DNA from: G963674685 sp964591275
GTDB lineage: Bacteria > Lernaellota > Lernaellaia > JACKCT01
Direction of reading: 5' to 3'
Length of the DNA stretch: 62,781 bases
Assembly (NCBI GenBank): GCA_964591275.1
Contig: CAZQAE010000028.1
Span: 1-62,781 of the forward strand
The position numbers and the translations under genes were made by a program. The notes beneath the pieces are model-generated. The model did not search any database. It was not told the origin of the DNA and saw only the letters and a program-made list of their open reading frames with translations. Of this stretch, positions 62,234 to 62,781 are shown in pieces (the stretch's first letter is position 1; each line of letters starts with the position of its first letter).

Positions 62234-62781
62234 ATGCGAACGGCGGTACTTTTTTGGACTTTTGTTTTGGTAATTTTTCTGCCTTTTACAGGTATTATTT
62301 CCTGCGGCGAGGGTGGTGATGATGACGATGACGCCAGAGGCGGCACCGTGATCGATGAAACGGATGACGATGTCATTGAAGAATACGACGACGATTTGGA
62401 TGATGACGTTGACGATGACATAGACGACGATAGCGATGATGATGCTGACGACGATGTTGACGATGACGTGAATGACGATATTGACGATGACGTAGACGAC
62501 GATGACGATATAAACCTCTTTCCTTGTTTAGGCGTGCAGATCAACGACGGCGCATTGGATGAGGACAACGACAGCGACGGATACTCTGAAAATGCCGGCG
62601 ATTGCAACGACACTGTCAACGCAGTAAACCCGGACGCAGAAGAGGTCTTCGACCGCGTGGACAACAATTGCGATGGCATCGTCGACGAAGGCTTTGATAA
62701 AGATTGTGATGGCTACCAATCGCTGGAGTCCGACGGTAACGACTGTAATGACCTCGATCTATTAACCAACCCCGGTGCGTC
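62234..62781 (+). CDS. MopE-like Asp-rich lipoprotein, 3' end beyond window
   Basis: The frame starts at ATG 62234 with AAGGAG before it and stays open to the right edge (about 182 residues seen). The lipobox is IISC (Cys24), followed by GEGGDDDDD. An Asp-rich linker follows (about 30-95: DDDVDDDIDDDSDDD), then MopE-type metal-binding repeats: DNDSDGYSENAGDCND, NNCDGIVDEG, DKDCDGYQS. Such repeats bind Cu or Ca in surface proteins of bacteria such as Methylococcus and many myxobacteria. The rest of the protein is not seen. Confidence 0.85.
   Translation, partial: MRTAVLFWTFVLVIFLPFTGIISCGEGGDDDDDARGGTVIDETDDDVIEEYDDDLDDDVDDDIDDDSDDDADDDVDDDVNDDIDDDVDDDDDINLFPCLGVQINDGALDEDNDSDGYSENAGDCNDTVNAVNPDAEEVFDRVDNNCDGIVDEGFDKDCDGYQSLESDGNDCNDLDLLTNPGA

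Noticed and set aside
62230..62679. Ser-rich minus-strand frame
   Set aside because: It is the complement of the Asp-rich linker of the MopE-like gene.

Overview
The window comes from a Gram-negative bacterium of about 50% GC. The evidence is many type II signal peptides (lipoboxes), an OmpA-family protein, a TonB-type protein, an outer-membrane barrel and MurA. Several exported proteins carry long Asp-rich (DDDxxDDD) linkers, and there are MopE-type metal-binding repeats, FHA, Yip1 and DUF2079 proteins. This mix recalls delta-proteobacterial/Myxococcota-like lineages or candidate phyla near them, but the exact phylum cannot be fixed from this sequence alone.

Layout. 1-4.8 kb: a GH35 beta-galactosidase-like gene running off the left edge, a frameshifted DUF2079 membrane-protein gene, a truncated second copy of the GH35 5' end, and a gene-poor stretch with a decayed gene and a nested inverted repeat. 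4.8-12.1 kb: an acyl-CoA dehydrogenase with a perfect palindromic operator upstream, a BtuF-like metal/corrinoid-binding protein divergent from a three-gene ECF vitamin importer, and carbamate kinase. 12.3-24.9 kb: envelope and glycan genes (two methyltransferases, GT9, GT39, a condensation/PapA-like acyltransferase coupled to a GH172/DUF2961 lipoprotein, SpoIID, a TonB-like protein, an Asp-rich exported protein, an FHA protein). 24.9-30.6 kb: a neutral-ceramidase-like enzyme, then a tightly packed envelope operon (DUF4398 lipoprotein, OmpA with TSP3 repeats, an exported helical protein, a zinc-finger/Yip1 protein, DUF2752).

30.7-35.8 kb: an FmdB-like gene, the glycine cleavage genes gcvH-gcvPA-gcvPB (no gcvT seen), a phasin-like basic protein and a Cys-rich lipoprotein. 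35.9-43.3 kb: mutL, meaB, a Kelch lipoprotein, miaA and an aroA-cmk fusion in one tightly packed run. 43.4-50.3 kb: tRNA-Val and the classic thrS-infC-rpmI-rplT-pheS-pheT cluster, with infC starting at AUU. 50.4-57.1 kb: an outer-membrane barrel, a GT39-like transferase, a HAMP-only protein, a degenerate HD-GYP protein, a TPR lipoprotein and an Asp-rich-linker hydrolase. 57.2-61.9 kb: murA-prmC-prfA-DUF1385-rpmE, all leftward. The right edge holds a short tandem repeat, a strong promoter and the start of a MopE-like Asp-rich lipoprotein.

Most of the window is core housekeeping plus envelope biogenesis. The least explained parts are the DUF4398/OmpA/Yip1 operon, the Asp-rich lipoprotein linkers with acidic residues right after the lipobox cysteine, the acyltransferase-GH172 pair, and the GH35 partial duplication with its gene-conversion pattern. 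No integrase, transposase, CRISPR array or rRNA gene was seen.
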